Positions 1 to 8,282 of a stretch of DNA of 64,000 nt are shown in pieces. The notes beneath the pieces were generated by a model that did not search any database, had not been told where the DNA came from, and saw only the letters and a program-made list of their open reading frames with translations. This DNA is from Enterococcus phoeniculicola ATCC BAA-412 (GTDB taxonomy: Bacteria; Bacillota; Bacilli; Lactobacillales; Enterococcaceae). The position numbers and the translations under genes were made by a program. The stretch spans positions 124,001 to 188,000 of the forward strand of contig NZ_ASWE01000002.1 of assembly GCF_000407505.1 (NCBI RefSeq), read 5' to 3'. Numbering within the stretch: position 1 is the first letter of the stretch; each line of letters opens with the position of its first letter.

Positions 1-176
<176 letters not shown>

Positions 177-426
177 GCGTCAAAGTTTGTTTGTTATATA
201 ATTAAAGAGCTGGACTAAGAAGAAAGTCATTAAAAATAAGTGGTTAAAGCGATTATAATGGATTGCTTTGGCCGCTTTTTTGTCATTTTTATTTAAAATA
301 TATTTAAAATATTACTTGTTTTTAAGAATTCTTAACAAAATCGTAAAGCGGAAGGGCTTTTCTGTTATCATATTATATGATAGATTAAAGCGTAAGTGTA
401 AAAATAAACTAAGGAGCCGAAAAATA

Positions 427-2373
427 GTGGGAAAAAAGTGTCCAAATTGCGGATTTAAATATAATGACGATTTAGATAGCTGTCCAAAATGCGGCTTTGA
501 TTTGAAAAATCAATCAAATGAAGAGAAAATTATTGAAGAGCAAAATGATGATATCAAATGGTCAGAGTACGGAGATGTTCCATTGGAGTCTGTGATGGAG
601 ATGTTTAATGAAAATGATGCAGAGGAGAAAATGGCAGAAAGCGAAAAATCAGCGATTTCTGCGGATTCTGAAGATGAGTTATCTGAGCCGGGAGTATCTG
701 AAGAAGAATCAAATGCTTCTAGTGAGGAAGACGAGCAGCCAGCAGAAAATTCTCTTTTAGCAGCCTATATTCGTGAGCATCGAGAAGATAGTGAAATATC
801 TGAGTCAGATGTAGAAAACGCTGAAGTAATCACAGAAGAATCTGATACATCAAATCAAGAGGATGAAGATAGCCATGATGTGCCATCAGAATCTGACCTA
901 CAGGGTTCTGATAGTGATGAATTCCAAGAAGATTTATCTGTGAAAGAAGAAACGGTATCTGCCGATCAAGAAGAGAAAAATACACAGGCGGTCAACAAAG
1001 AAACGGATGAATTAATAGCCGGGAAGCCTAAAGTTACGGACCCATTACCGATTTTTGGTGAAGCTCCAAAGGAATCAGATTCTAATAAAGTTCTTTTAGA
1101 CGAAGTCGAACTTTTAGATTCTGATGCTGACAAGTCAACATCAGAACCAACATTTGAAAAATCAGAGATAAAGCCAGAAGCTTCAAATAAAAAGAAGACG
1201 ATTGCTCGAGGTATTACGGCGGTTGCGGTTCTAATTTTGGGTGCAAGTGCGTGGAGTGTTTACAGCCAAAACAAAAAAGAAAATGATGCTCAACAAGTAG
1301 AAGAGACAAAGAAAAAAGCAACAGAGCTTGAATCTATTCAAAAAAGTTTAGATGCTTTTTACACGGATGATACACACGAATTTATACGTGTTGAAAAAGT
1401 AGGTGGAGATTTAACCAAATTATCGACACAATTAGATGCACTAAAAGATCAAAAAGGATATGAAAAAGTTTCTACTACGTTTACAGATGTTTCAAATAAG
1501 GTTTCGATGATTCAAAAAACAAATGAATTATTTACTGAGCCTGTGATTTCTGATAATACATTGGTAAAAAATCCATTATTAAAAGTAGATAAAAAAATTG
1601 ATCTTGAACCGATGAAAGAGGATACAGCATTTGCTAAATTGATTAATGAGGCTATCTCTGTTGCACACACACAATTCGATGAGTTACAAGCAGCTAAAGG
1701 ACTCGTTGATGTTGTTTATCTTGACGGAAAAGTTACTGATAAAGCAAATAAAGAAAACTACGACGCTGCAAAAAAAGCAGTAGAAAAAGTAAAAAATACC
1801 GAATTAACAAAAGAACTAACAAAAGGCCTAGAGGCAGTTAAAAAACAATTAGATGCACAAGAAAACAAGGCAAAAGAAGAAGCGCAAAAAGTAGAAGCTG
1901 AAAAACAAGCAGAAGAAGCGGCAGCTGTAGAACAAACAAATGCTGCTGAATCGAATACTGTGTCTGATACACAATCAGATTCAACTTCATCAAATGCTTC
2001 TGATGTATCTGGAGTTGAATGGGCCTATGACAGCAAAGGAATGAGACATCCTGCTTTCCAAAAAAACAATCAAGGATTACCGATTCTATCTTCTAGACAA
2101 AGTGATATTGATGATGTCAATAATGCTGCTTGGACATGGGCACCTGGGGTCAAAGAGAATGTTTTATCTATCGCATTCGACCGTGGCTATATTGTGGAAG
2201 GTGGGTATTACTTAGAACCAGTTCGAATTGAAGATGGGGAAGGATTTTATAATCTTTATGCGACCTCTCCATCAAACTTGCTTGGTTCTGAGTACTCGTT
2301 TCCTTTCTATTTGATGACCATCAATTGTAAGACTGGATGGTTTGGTGGGAATGGAAGCGACCAGACACAATAA
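427..2373 (+). CDS. mapZ: MapZ-like division-site positioning protein with N-terminal zinc ribbon
   Basis: This is probably the mid-cell anchor protein that guides FtsZ placement in streptococci and enterococci. From the GTG at 427 (RBS AAGGAG at 411-416) the protein has 648 residues. It starts with a zinc ribbon (CPNC...CPKC, residues 5-22), then has a long acidic, probably disordered cytoplasmic part, one membrane helix near residues 262-280, a helical extracellular region rich in Lys/Glu/Ala, a Ser/Thr linker, and a C-terminal domain ending in the INCKTGWFGGNG motif. That motif and the 'YNLYATSPSN' stretch are what I recall from the MapZ C-terminal domain; this is family knowledge, not a search result. 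A TTG at 268 would add 53 basic residues without an RBS, so I reject it. It lies alone downstream of rpoD. Confidence 0.75.
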   Translation: MGKKCPNCGFKYNDDLDSCPKCGFDLKNQSNEEKIIEEQNDDIKWSEYGDVPLESVMEMFNENDAEEKMAESEKSAISADSEDELSEPGVSEEESNASSEEDEQPAENSLLAAYIREHREDSEISESDVENAEVITEESDTSNQEDEDSHDVPSESDLQGSDSDEFQEDLSVKEETVSADQEEKNTQAVNKETDELIAGKPKVTDPLPIFGEAPKESDSNKVLLDEVELLDSDADKSTSEPTFEKSEIKPEASNKKKTIARGITAVAVLILGASAWSVYSQNKKENDAQQVEETKKKATELESIQKSLDAFYTDDTHEFIRVEKVGGDLTKLSTQLDALKDQKGYEKVSTTFTDVSNKVSMIQKTNELFTEPVISDNTLVKNPLLKVDKKIDLEPMKEDTAFAKLINEAISVAHTQFDELQAAKGLVDVVYLDGKVTDKANKENYDAAKKAVEKVKNTELTKELTKGLEAVKKQLDAQENKAKEEAQKVEAEKQAEEAAAVEQTNAAESNTVSDTQSDSTSSNASDVSGVEWAYDSKGMRHPAFQKNNQGLPILSSRQSDIDDVNNAAWTWAPGVKENVLSIAFDRGYIVEGGYYLEPVRIEDGEGFYNLYATSPSNLLGSEYSFPFYLMTINCKTGWFGGNGSDQTQ

Positions 2374-2444
2374 ACATATGTATAAAGCTGATAAATACAA
2401 ACTTTCCGATAATAAGGGAGTGTGAATTAAATCAGTCAGATGGC

Positions 2445-2480
2445 GAGGATATAACTATCTAAGTTATATCCTCTTGTCTT
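2445..2480 (+). terminator. Hairpin terminator after mapZ
   Basis: A 12-bp perfect stem (GAGGATATAACT / AGTTATATCCTC, 2445-2456 and 2462-2473) is followed by a moderately T-rich tract. It resembles the stem motif of the dispersed terminators at 6434, 32152 and 39497. Confidence 0.65.
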
Positions 2481-2490
2481 TAATAAGCTA

Positions 2491-2536
2491 GAGTCCAAAA
2501 CATGATTTTTTTAGTTATGTTTTGGACTCTTTTTAG
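2491..2536 (+). terminator. Second strong hairpin terminator
   Basis: The stem GAGTCCAAAACAT / ATGTTTTGGACTC (2491-2503 and 2517-2529) is perfect and is followed by TTTTT. It is a second intrinsic terminator downstream of mapZ. Confidence 0.8.
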
Positions 2537-2719
2537 CGTATAGACCTTCAATTCAAAGAGTGTTTCAATCTGCTTACAAGAGGAACGGAATTGCATAACA
2601 GCTCAAAAAAATTGCGAAGATAGTAAAATCAATTGCCAATTATTTTTAAAATAATCACATCTTTATTTCATCTTTTAATAAAATTCATTATATTTTTAGT
2701 TATGGAAATTCAGAAAAAA

Positions 2720-3300
2720 GAAAGATGCGATGGTTAAAGAAAAAATGGATATGGATTATTGATTGAAAGGAAAGTGGACATGAAGGTGGTAGAGATGATG
2801 GATTTTAGGTGAGCGGGGTTTGTTTTTAGCTTCGAGTATGGATATATCAATAGAGGGGAAGCATTGCCGATAGCAGCACGTGTAAGATTAAATCAAAATA
2901 TGAAAAAAGCCAAAAGAAATACTCTGAAAAAAGGGTTCTCAGTGATCCGTATTTTGGTTAGTATTTAGCTTAGTAATAGTCGCTTTATTTAATATATTTA
3001 ATTAAGTAAATTATTTTAAAAAACAATAATGATATTTTTGGTTTGTTTGAATTTTGAAAATATAATGAAAAAGTGGTGGTATTTAAGTGGGGAAATGGAT
3101 ACTTATTAGAGTATGACCCATCATTGGACATTCAAAAGGAACGAAATGAAGTAATCCTTGTGTGTCAAATAATATTCAAAATATAGTCGCGTATAACTTG
3201 GCACCAGTAACAAAGGATTTCTTTTAAACCTTTGCTAGTTTTCAACTAGGCGGACAATTACGATTTAATAAATCAGGAAGGTCAGAGTCTACTTAATAAA
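2720..3300 (+). pseudogene. Decayed coding remnants, family unknown
   Basis: The 1.07 kb between the mapZ terminators and azlC holds no intact gene, but short open pieces look like former protein. One reads RVRLNQNMKKAKRNTLKKGF from about 2878 and after a frame change runs into a hydrophobic stretch (LVIVALFNIFN). Another reads GYLLEYDPSLDIQKERNEVI from about 3090. A third, after stops, reads NIVAYNLAPVTKDFF and then TFASFQLGGQLRFNKSGR, up to about 3290. The basic tail plus membrane helix plus soluble part suggests a single-pass membrane protein broken by stops and frameshifts, perhaps from a mobile element. I cannot name the family. Confidence 0.35.
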
Positions 3301-3491
3301 AATAGGTTTCTAGTTGACTTGTGAATAGGAAATTAGACCGTTCCTTTTAAATTTATTTATTGCTGGAAAAAGTAAAAACGGGGAAGATATAGTTAGAATA
3401 AGGGAAAATATTAGTTAATAGTCAGAAAATTTAGAAAAATTTTCTTTTTCAAGTTGCGTTGCACTTTCAACTTCGTTATGATAGAAGCAAT

Positions 3492-3516
3492 CTCTAAACA
3501 TAGAGGTCTTTTTTGG
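3492..3516 (+). promoter_or_regulatory. Small hairpin with T-tract in front of azlC
   Basis: CTCTA-aaca-TAGAG followed by GTCTTTTTT lies about 100 bp before the azlC start. It could be a weak attenuator or the terminator of decayed upstream DNA. I saw no T-box motif upstream, so a regulatory role is only a guess. Confidence 0.3.
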
Positions 3517-3608
3517 GAGGAAATAAGTTGCTTTAAGACGTTAAAGAATTGCTTATTGATTTATTAAATAAAAATCTATTTTTGATAAACGGGAGTGAGG
3601 AGAAAGCT

Positions 3609-4322
3609 ATGGAAAGTCAAGGGAAATCAGCAGTAACATTTCGAGAAGGAGTAGAGGCTTGCTTGCCAACTGTTCTTGGCTATTTAGGAATTGGTTTAGC
3701 TGCGGGTGTTGTTGGAAAAGGTGTTGGCTTATCAATCTTTTCAATTTTAATGATGTCTGTGTTTATTTATGCAGGAAGCGCCCAATTTATTATCTGTGGA
3801 ATGATTGCGATTCAAGCACCAGTGGCAAGCATTGTTTTTACAGCATTTTTAGTGAATCTTCGTCACTTTCTAATGAGTATGTCTGTGGCTCCACATTTTA
3901 GAAGTGCGAATTTATTGGAGAGTATAGGGATTGGTACACTACTTACTGATGAATCTTATGGCGTTTTGACAACGGTTCTGGCGAAAAAACAGCCGGTGAC
4001 TGTTCCGTGGATGAACGGGTTAAACATAATGGCTTATTTGACATGGATTGCTGCTACTGTTTTAGGCGGGCTGATTGGGGAATATATTCCTAGCCCAGAA
4101 CGATTTGGACTTGATTTTGCACTAATTGCCATGTTTATTGGTTTGTTTGTTCTTCAAGTAGATTTACCGATTCGAAAACGTACGCGACAAACGATTATTG
4201 TTCTGATTAGTGTATGTGTTTCATTGTATTTATTGATGAGTGTTCTCTCTCCAGAGCTATCGGTCTTGATTGCGACACTTATTGGCTGTTTGGTAGGGGT
4301 GGTGACAAATCATGACAACTAA
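3609..4322 (+). CDS. azlC: AzlC-type branched-chain amino acid exporter, large subunit
   Basis: AzlC is the large membrane subunit of the AzlCD exporter for branched-chain amino acids and analogues such as azaleucine. The 237-residue protein has the family's early FREGVEACLPTVLGY stretch and glycine-rich helices (LAAGVVGKGVG). It also has the NLRHFLMSMSV segment and about seven hydrophobic helices. I place the start at ATG 3609, preceded by GTGAGGAG at 3595-3602; an earlier TTG at 3549 has no good RBS. The reading frame runs 11 bp into azlD, so the two are translationally coupled. Confidence 0.9.
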   Translation: MESQGKSAVTFREGVEACLPTVLGYLGIGLAAGVVGKGVGLSIFSILMMSVFIYAGSAQFIICGMIAIQAPVASIVFTAFLVNLRHFLMSMSVAPHFRSANLLESIGIGTLLTDESYGVLTTVLAKKQPVTVPWMNGLNIMAYLTWIAATVLGGLIGEYIPSPERFGLDFALIAMFIGLFVLQVDLPIRKRTRQTIIVLISVCVSLYLLMSVLSPELSVLIATLIGCLVGVVTNHDN

Positions 4323-4635
4323 CTATCTATTTCTTGTAATTGCGGGTTCAGCAGTTGTTACATGGATTCCAAGAATTGTGCCGTTTATTTTGTCTAAAAA
4401 AGTTGATTTTCCTAAATGGCTGATGGATTTTTTATCTTACATTCCAATTTGTATCTTGACGGCATTGCTATTTCAGAGTATTTTAGAAGTTCGGACTGGT
4501 AAACTGCCAGCAATTGATTTATTATCATTAGTGGCATGCTTACCAACTTTTTTGGTAGCCATTCGCACAAAGGATTTAATGAGAACGGTAATTGTCGGTA
4601 TGGCGACAATGGCCTTACTTCGATTGTTTTTTTAA
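4312..4635 (+). CDS. azlD: AzlD-type branched-chain amino acid exporter, small subunit
   Basis: This small (107-residue), almost wholly hydrophobic protein has four predicted membrane helices and the family features TWIPRIVPF near the N-terminus and ALLRLFF at the end. AzlD is the obligatory small partner of AzlC. The start overlaps the azlC stop by 11 bp, the usual arrangement for this pair. cvfB starts 16 bp downstream and may share the transcript. Confidence 0.9.
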   Translation: MTTNYLFLVIAGSAVVTWIPRIVPFILSKKVDFPKWLMDFLSYIPICILTALLFQSILEVRTGKLPAIDLLSLVACLPTFLVAIRTKDLMRTVIVGMATMALLRLFF

Positions 4636-4650
4636 GTAGAGGAGAAAAAT

Positions 4651-5514
4651 ATGAATACATTATTAGCTACAGTATTTAGTGGAATGATTACAGATGAGAA
4701 TGATACTCATTATTTTGTACAAAAAAATGGCTTGACGTTTCGTTTGGCAAAAACAGAAGGCGAACATAATTTAGGTGATGTAGTTGAAGGTTTTGGCTAC
4801 ATTAATCAAAAACAAGAGTTGAGTATGACAACAATAATTCCAAAAAGTCGTGTGGGACATTATGCATTTGGGACAGTCACAGGCACACGAAGAGATTTAG
4901 GTGCGTTTGTGGATATTGGTCTTCCAGACAAGGATGTGGCAATTTCTTTAGATGAACTGCCAACAATGCGTGAGCTTTGGCCTAAAAGCGGCGATCAGCT
5001 AATGATTTCTTTGAGAGTCGATCCAAAAGATCGGATCTGGGGAACATTAGCAGATGAAAAAATTTTTAAAGCGTTGAGTAACCTCGGCAATGAAGAGATG
5101 AAAAATCAAAATGTTAGTGGAACTGTGTATCGCTTAAAGCTGGTAGGTTCTTATCTTTTAACAGACGATTTCCATATTGGATTTATCCATCCATCCGAAC
5201 GGTATCAAGAGCCTCGTCTAGGAGAAAAGGTGACGGGTAGAGTGATTGGTGTTCGTCCAGATGGCGTGTTAAATATCTCATTAAAACCACGTGCGTATGA
5301 AGCGATTAGTGATGATGCAGCAATGATCTTAACATTTTTGGAGCGAGCACCTGAAAATAAAATTCCTTATACAGATAAATCAACACCTGAAGAAATACTT
5401 CAAACCTTTGGAATTAGTAAAGGACAGTTTAAGCGTGCACTGGGCAGCTTGCTGAAACAACGAAAAATTCAACAAAAAGATGGGTATACTTTATTAAATA
5501 AAGATTCTAATTGA
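4651..5514 (+). CDS. cvfB: CvfB/YitL family S1-domain RNA-binding protein
   Basis: This 287-residue protein matches the CvfB (conserved virulence factor B) family in length and layout. It has an N-terminal OB-like segment, central S1 RNA-binding repeats (for example FGTVTGTRRDLGAFVDIGL and VTGRVIGVRPDGVLNISLKP) and a C-terminal winged-helix part (ILQTFGISKGQFKRALGSLLKQRKI). In staphylococci CvfB affects virulence gene expression through RNA binding; its target here is unknown. ATG 4651 has the RBS GAGGAG. The gene sits 16 bp after azlD and ends before a hairpin that overlaps the fur promoter. Confidence 0.88.
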   Translation: MNTLLATVFSGMITDENDTHYFVQKNGLTFRLAKTEGEHNLGDVVEGFGYINQKQELSMTTIIPKSRVGHYAFGTVTGTRRDLGAFVDIGLPDKDVAISLDELPTMRELWPKSGDQLMISLRVDPKDRIWGTLADEKIFKALSNLGNEEMKNQNVSGTVYRLKLVGSYLLTDDFHIGFIHPSERYQEPRLGEKVTGRVIGVRPDGVLNISLKPRAYEAISDDAAMILTFLERAPENKIPYTDKSTPEEILQTFGISKGQFKRALGSLLKQRKIQQKDGYTLLNKDSN

Positions 5515-5525
5515 GAATCCTTGCC

Positions 5526-5586
5526 AAAAGCTTGATTCTAACCTATAATTATTATAATTTATAGGCTGGAATCAAGCTTTTATTTT
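5526..5586 (+). terminator. Terminator of cvfB overlapping the fur promoter
   Basis: A long stem AAAGCTTGATTC / GAATCAAGCTTT (about 5527-5538 and 5569-5580) ends in TATTTT. Its loop contains the AT-rich palindrome that also forms the upstream Per-type box, so terminator and fur promoter share DNA. Confidence 0.65.
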
Positions 5587-5599
5587 ATAATCATTATAA
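5543..5599 (+). promoter_or_regulatory. Two PerR-type boxes in the fur promoter
   Basis: TTATAATCATTATAA at 5585-5599 is a perfect match to the PerR consensus TTATAATNATTATAA. A second site at 5543-5557 (CTATAATTATTATAA) matches 14 of 15. Canonical Fur boxes need TGATAAT/ATTATCA, which these lack. A promoter candidate is TTGATT at 5532-5537 with TATAAT at 5553-5558. In Bacillus subtilis PerR is known to repress fur, which fits. Confidence 0.7.
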
Positions 5600-5618
5600 A
5601 TAAGGAGAAGGTAGTCAC

Positions 5619-6113
5619 ATGAATCCTATTGCAGCACTTAAAAAAACGAAAGAACAACTTCACGAATCAGGATTTAAATTGACTCCTCAAAGGGAAGCAA
5701 CCGTACTTGTATTACTTGAAAATGAAAAGGACCACTTATCGGCTGAAGAAATTTATTTTTTAGTGAAGCAAAAAAGTCCAGAGATTGGTCTTGCCACCGT
5801 TTATCGAACATTGGAAATTTTAACAGAATTAAGAATTGTCGATAAAGTAAGCTTTAATGATGGTCTTGCACGCTATGACCTGCGAAAAGAAGGGGCAAAA
5901 CATTTCCATCATCATTTACTTTGTCTAGAGTGCGGAAATATTGAGGAAATTGAAGAAGATTTATTAGGATCGGTTGAACAAATTGTTGAGCAAAGATATC
6001 AGTTTGCTATTAAAGACCATCGTTTGACTTTCCATGGTATTTGTCGGGAATGTCAACTGAAAAAAACAGAAACGGCTGATGAACCAAAGGACGCCGTCCA
6101 GTCACAGCAATAG
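5619..6113 (+). CDS. fur: Ferric uptake regulator Fur
   Basis: This is an iron-responsive repressor of uptake genes. The 164-residue protein follows Bacillus Fur closely: N-terminal winged helix (FKLTPQREATVLVLLENE, IGLATVYRTLEILTEL), then the dimerisation and metal domain with HFHHHLLCLECG, IKDHRLTFHGIC and the second CxxC (CREC). The two CxxC pairs form the structural zinc site. Family members Fur, PerR and Zur are easily confused. The position equivalent to the PerR-specific Asp104 is Glu here (CGNIEE), and overall wording is Fur-like, so I call Fur. The ATG follows AAGGAGAAGG. xerD downstream, as here, is a common Firmicutes neighbour. Confidence 0.85.
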   Translation: MNPIAALKKTKEQLHESGFKLTPQREATVLVLLENEKDHLSAEEIYFLVKQKSPEIGLATVYRTLEILTELRIVDKVSFNDGLARYDLRKEGAKHFHHHLLCLECGNIEEIEEDLLGSVEQIVEQRYQFAIKDHRLTFHGICRECQLKKTETADEPKDAVQSQQ

Positions 6114-6180
6114 TACTTGCTTATACCTGGATTGGGGAATTTTATAGATTGTTCATAAATAGTTTGTTTTATTAGCAAGA

Positions 6181-6476
6181 AGATGAGATCGGGACAGAAG
6201 TGTTCAGCTCCAAGAAATAAGAAGGAATTCACGAAGATTGTTCCTCAAATCTTTGGGAATTTCAGCTTATTTTCGAAGCCTTCAACTCTAGCATGTTTCA
6301 TGCGTAGAAGTTGTTGAGAGCGAAACGCAGTGGAGACCTTCAACTCTAGCATGTTCCATGCGTAGAAGTTGTTGAGAGCGAAACGCAGTGGAGATGAGTT
6401 GCTTCTGTTCCCGCCGTTTATTAAGATTTTACAAAGGTGTGGAATAACTTAATTAGTTATGTCCCACCTTCTTTTT
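6181..6476 (+). repeat. Structured dispersed repeat ending in a terminator
   Basis: The intergenic DNA between fur and xerD is filled by an element with nested inverted repeats. An outer arm GGGACAGAAG (6191-6200) pairs with CTTCTGTTCCC (6402-6412). The element closes with the hairpin AAGGTGTGGAATAACT / AGTTATGTCCCACCTT (6434-6470) plus CTTTTTG. A shorter copy with the same ends and the same terminator lies at 39426-39547, and a terminator-only relative at 32152. Confidence 0.7.
6279..6394 (+). repeat. Tandem pair of 58-bp direct repeats
   Basis: Two copies of a 58-bp unit (6279-6336 and 6337-6394) lie head to tail inside the dispersed element. They differ at one base (GTTTCATG against GTTCCATG). 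Each unit contains a small palindrome (CTTCAACTCTAGCATG...CATGCGTAGAAGTTG). A degenerate relative appears near 10840-10875. Confidence 0.9.
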
Positions 6477-6585
6477 GTATTTGTTGAATTTTTCAGCAAT
6501 TGAATTTGCGTGGAAAGAGTAATTTTTTCTATCCTTCCTACAGGTTATTTGATATGATAAAGAATGCGAAAGTTAGGTGATTTCT

Positions 6586-7476
6586 GTGAAAGACCAGATT
6601 ATTGAATATCTGCATTACTTGAATATTGAACGAGGACTAGCTTTAAATACACGAGTGAGCTATGAACGTGATTTAACACAATATACAACATTTTTGGAAG
6701 AGAATCAGATTACCTCCTGGCAACAGGTAGACCGTTTTTTAGTGGTTACCTATCTACAGAAATTACAAACAGAAGGAAAATCATCGGCAACGATTACTCG
6801 AATGGTTTCGAGTTTACGACGATTTCATCAGTATTTGAGACAAGAACGAATCACAGACCACGACCCTATGCAGCATATTGATTCGCCAAAAAAAGCACAA
6901 AAGCTTCCTAGTACATTAAGTCTGGAAGAAGTTGAACGATTAATTGAAACCCCAGATACTAGTAAACTCTTGGGGATTCGAGATCGTGCGATACTAGAAG
7001 TGATGTATGCAACAGGGCTTCGTGTAAGTGAACTGATTGGACTTAAACTAGGCAATCTTCACTTATCTATCGGATTACTCCAGACAATCGGAAAAGGAGA
7101 TAAGGAACGAATTATTCCGCTTGGAGATTATGCAATTCATTGGATTGAACGCTACTTAGAGGAAGCTCGTCCAGCTTTGACGAAAAAGACACCAAATGAG
7201 CTGCATTTATTTGTTAACAATCATGGCCATGGTTTATCTAGGCAAGGGATATGGAAAAACTTGAAAACAATTGTTCGAGAAGCTGGAATTAACAAAGATG
7301 TAACCCCCCATACGTTGCGTCATAGCTTTGCGACACACCTTTTGGAGAATGGGGCAGATTTACGAACCGTTCAAGAGCTGCTAGGTCATGCGGATATTTC
7401 AACGACCCAGATCTATACACACATTACTAAAAAGCGAATGACAGATGTGTACAAGCAGCATTTTCCACGAGCATGA
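6586..7476 (+). CDS. xerD: Tyrosine recombinase XerD
   Basis: XerD works with XerC at dif to resolve chromosome dimers. The protein is 296 residues, the family's usual length. The N-terminal SAM-like core-binding domain (YLHYLNIERGLALNTRVSYERDL) is followed by the catalytic domain. That domain carries the first Arg in ATGLRVSEL, the Lys in GKGDKERIIPLG, HTLRHSFATHLLENGADLRTVQELLGH with the His/Arg/His residues, and the Tyr nucleophile in STTQIYTH. I choose GTG 6586 because AGGTGA lies 5 bp before it; GTG 6577 has no RBS. scpA follows, as in many Firmicutes. Confidence 0.93.
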   Translation: MKDQIIEYLHYLNIERGLALNTRVSYERDLTQYTTFLEENQITSWQQVDRFLVVTYLQKLQTEGKSSATITRMVSSLRRFHQYLRQERITDHDPMQHIDSPKKAQKLPSTLSLEEVERLIETPDTSKLLGIRDRAILEVMYATGLRVSELIGLKLGNLHLSIGLLQTIGKGDKERIIPLGDYAIHWIERYLEEARPALTKKTPNELHLFVNNHGHGLSRQGIWKNLKTIVREAGINKDVTPHTLRHSFATHLLENGADLRTVQELLGHADISTTQIYTHITKKRMTDVYKQHFPRA

Positions 7477-7514
7477 GGCTTTAGCTATATTTTTATGAAG
7501 AAAGTAGGATTAGC

Positions 7515-8282
7515 GTGCAAGAAATTAATGTAAAGCTAGATGTGTTTGAAGGACCGTTAGATTTGTTGTTACATTTGATTAAAAAACTTGAAATTGATAT
7601 TTATGACATCCCCATTTCAGATGTAACAGAGCAATATATGACCTATATTCATACGATGAAAACGCTAGAGTTAGAGGTGGCAGGCGAGTATTTAGTTATG
7701 GCAGCTACGTTAATGGCGATAAAGAGTCAGATGCTGTTACCAAAGCAGGAGCTTGAGATAGAAGAAGAGGAAATAGAAGGGGAAGATCCTCGGGATGCGC
7801 TAGTTGCTCAGTTATTGGAGTATCGTAAATTTAAGTATGCAGCAGAGGTTCTTTCAGAAAAAGCGGATGAACGAAGCTTATATTATACAAAAGAACCGAT
7901 GGATGTAGATCAGTACAAAGATTATAATCCTAAGTTGCCGCTTAATCAGTTGAACACTATTGATTTATTTTTAGCTTTTCACAGCATGTTGGAAAAACGA
8001 AAGAAAAAGAAAGTTGTAGAAACAACGGTTGCAACAGACGATGTAACGATTGAAGAAAAAATTCAAATGATTGAAGCACAAATTGCACGCCTGCCGAGAA
8101 ATAAGGGCTGTACATTTGATTCATTTTTCACTGGAGAATCGCGTTCTGAAATTGTGACCACATTTATGGCGTTATTAGAATTAATGAAAACAGGACGAAT
8201 TAAGGTAGAGCAGGAAGCCAATTATGAGCCGATTATGCTCTACGGAACAGTAGGAGAACAAGCAGATGATCAAATTGAGTGA
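7515..8282 (+). CDS. scpA: Segregation and condensation protein A
   Basis: ScpA is the kleisin subunit that bridges SMC heads and binds ScpB in the chromosome condensin complex. The 255-residue protein has the diagnostic N-terminus FEGPLDLLLHLIKKLEIDIYDI, a charged, flexible middle, and a C-terminal winged helix (FDSFFTGESRSEIVTTFMALLELMKTGRI) that would contact the SMC cap. The start is a GTG at 7515 with only a weak RBS. The end overlaps scpB by 17 bp, a conserved coupling of the two partners. Confidence 0.95.
   Translation: MQEINVKLDVFEGPLDLLLHLIKKLEIDIYDIPISDVTEQYMTYIHTMKTLELEVAGEYLVMAATLMAIKSQMLLPKQELEIEEEEIEGEDPRDALVAQLLEYRKFKYAAEVLSEKADERSLYYTKEPMDVDQYKDYNPKLPLNQLNTIDLFLAFHSMLEKRKKKKVVETTVATDDVTIEEKIQMIEAQIARLPRNKGCTFDSFFTGESRSEIVTTFMALLELMKTGRIKVEQEANYEPIMLYGTVGEQADDQIE

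Noticed and set aside
268-426. Upstream extension of the mapZ frame from TTG at 268
   Set aside because: No RBS, and the extension would put a basic, hydrophobic stretch before the zinc ribbon; the GTG at 427 has AAGGAG.
3400-3548. T-box or other amino acid riboswitch before azlCD
   Set aside because: I found no T-box core or antiterminator wording. Only a 5-bp hairpin with T-tract is present.
5619-6113. PerR instead of Fur for the gene behind the Per boxes
   Set aside because: Overall sequence follows Fur and the PerR-specific Asp position is Glu. Per boxes in front of fur are known from Bacillus, so the operators do not force a PerR call.
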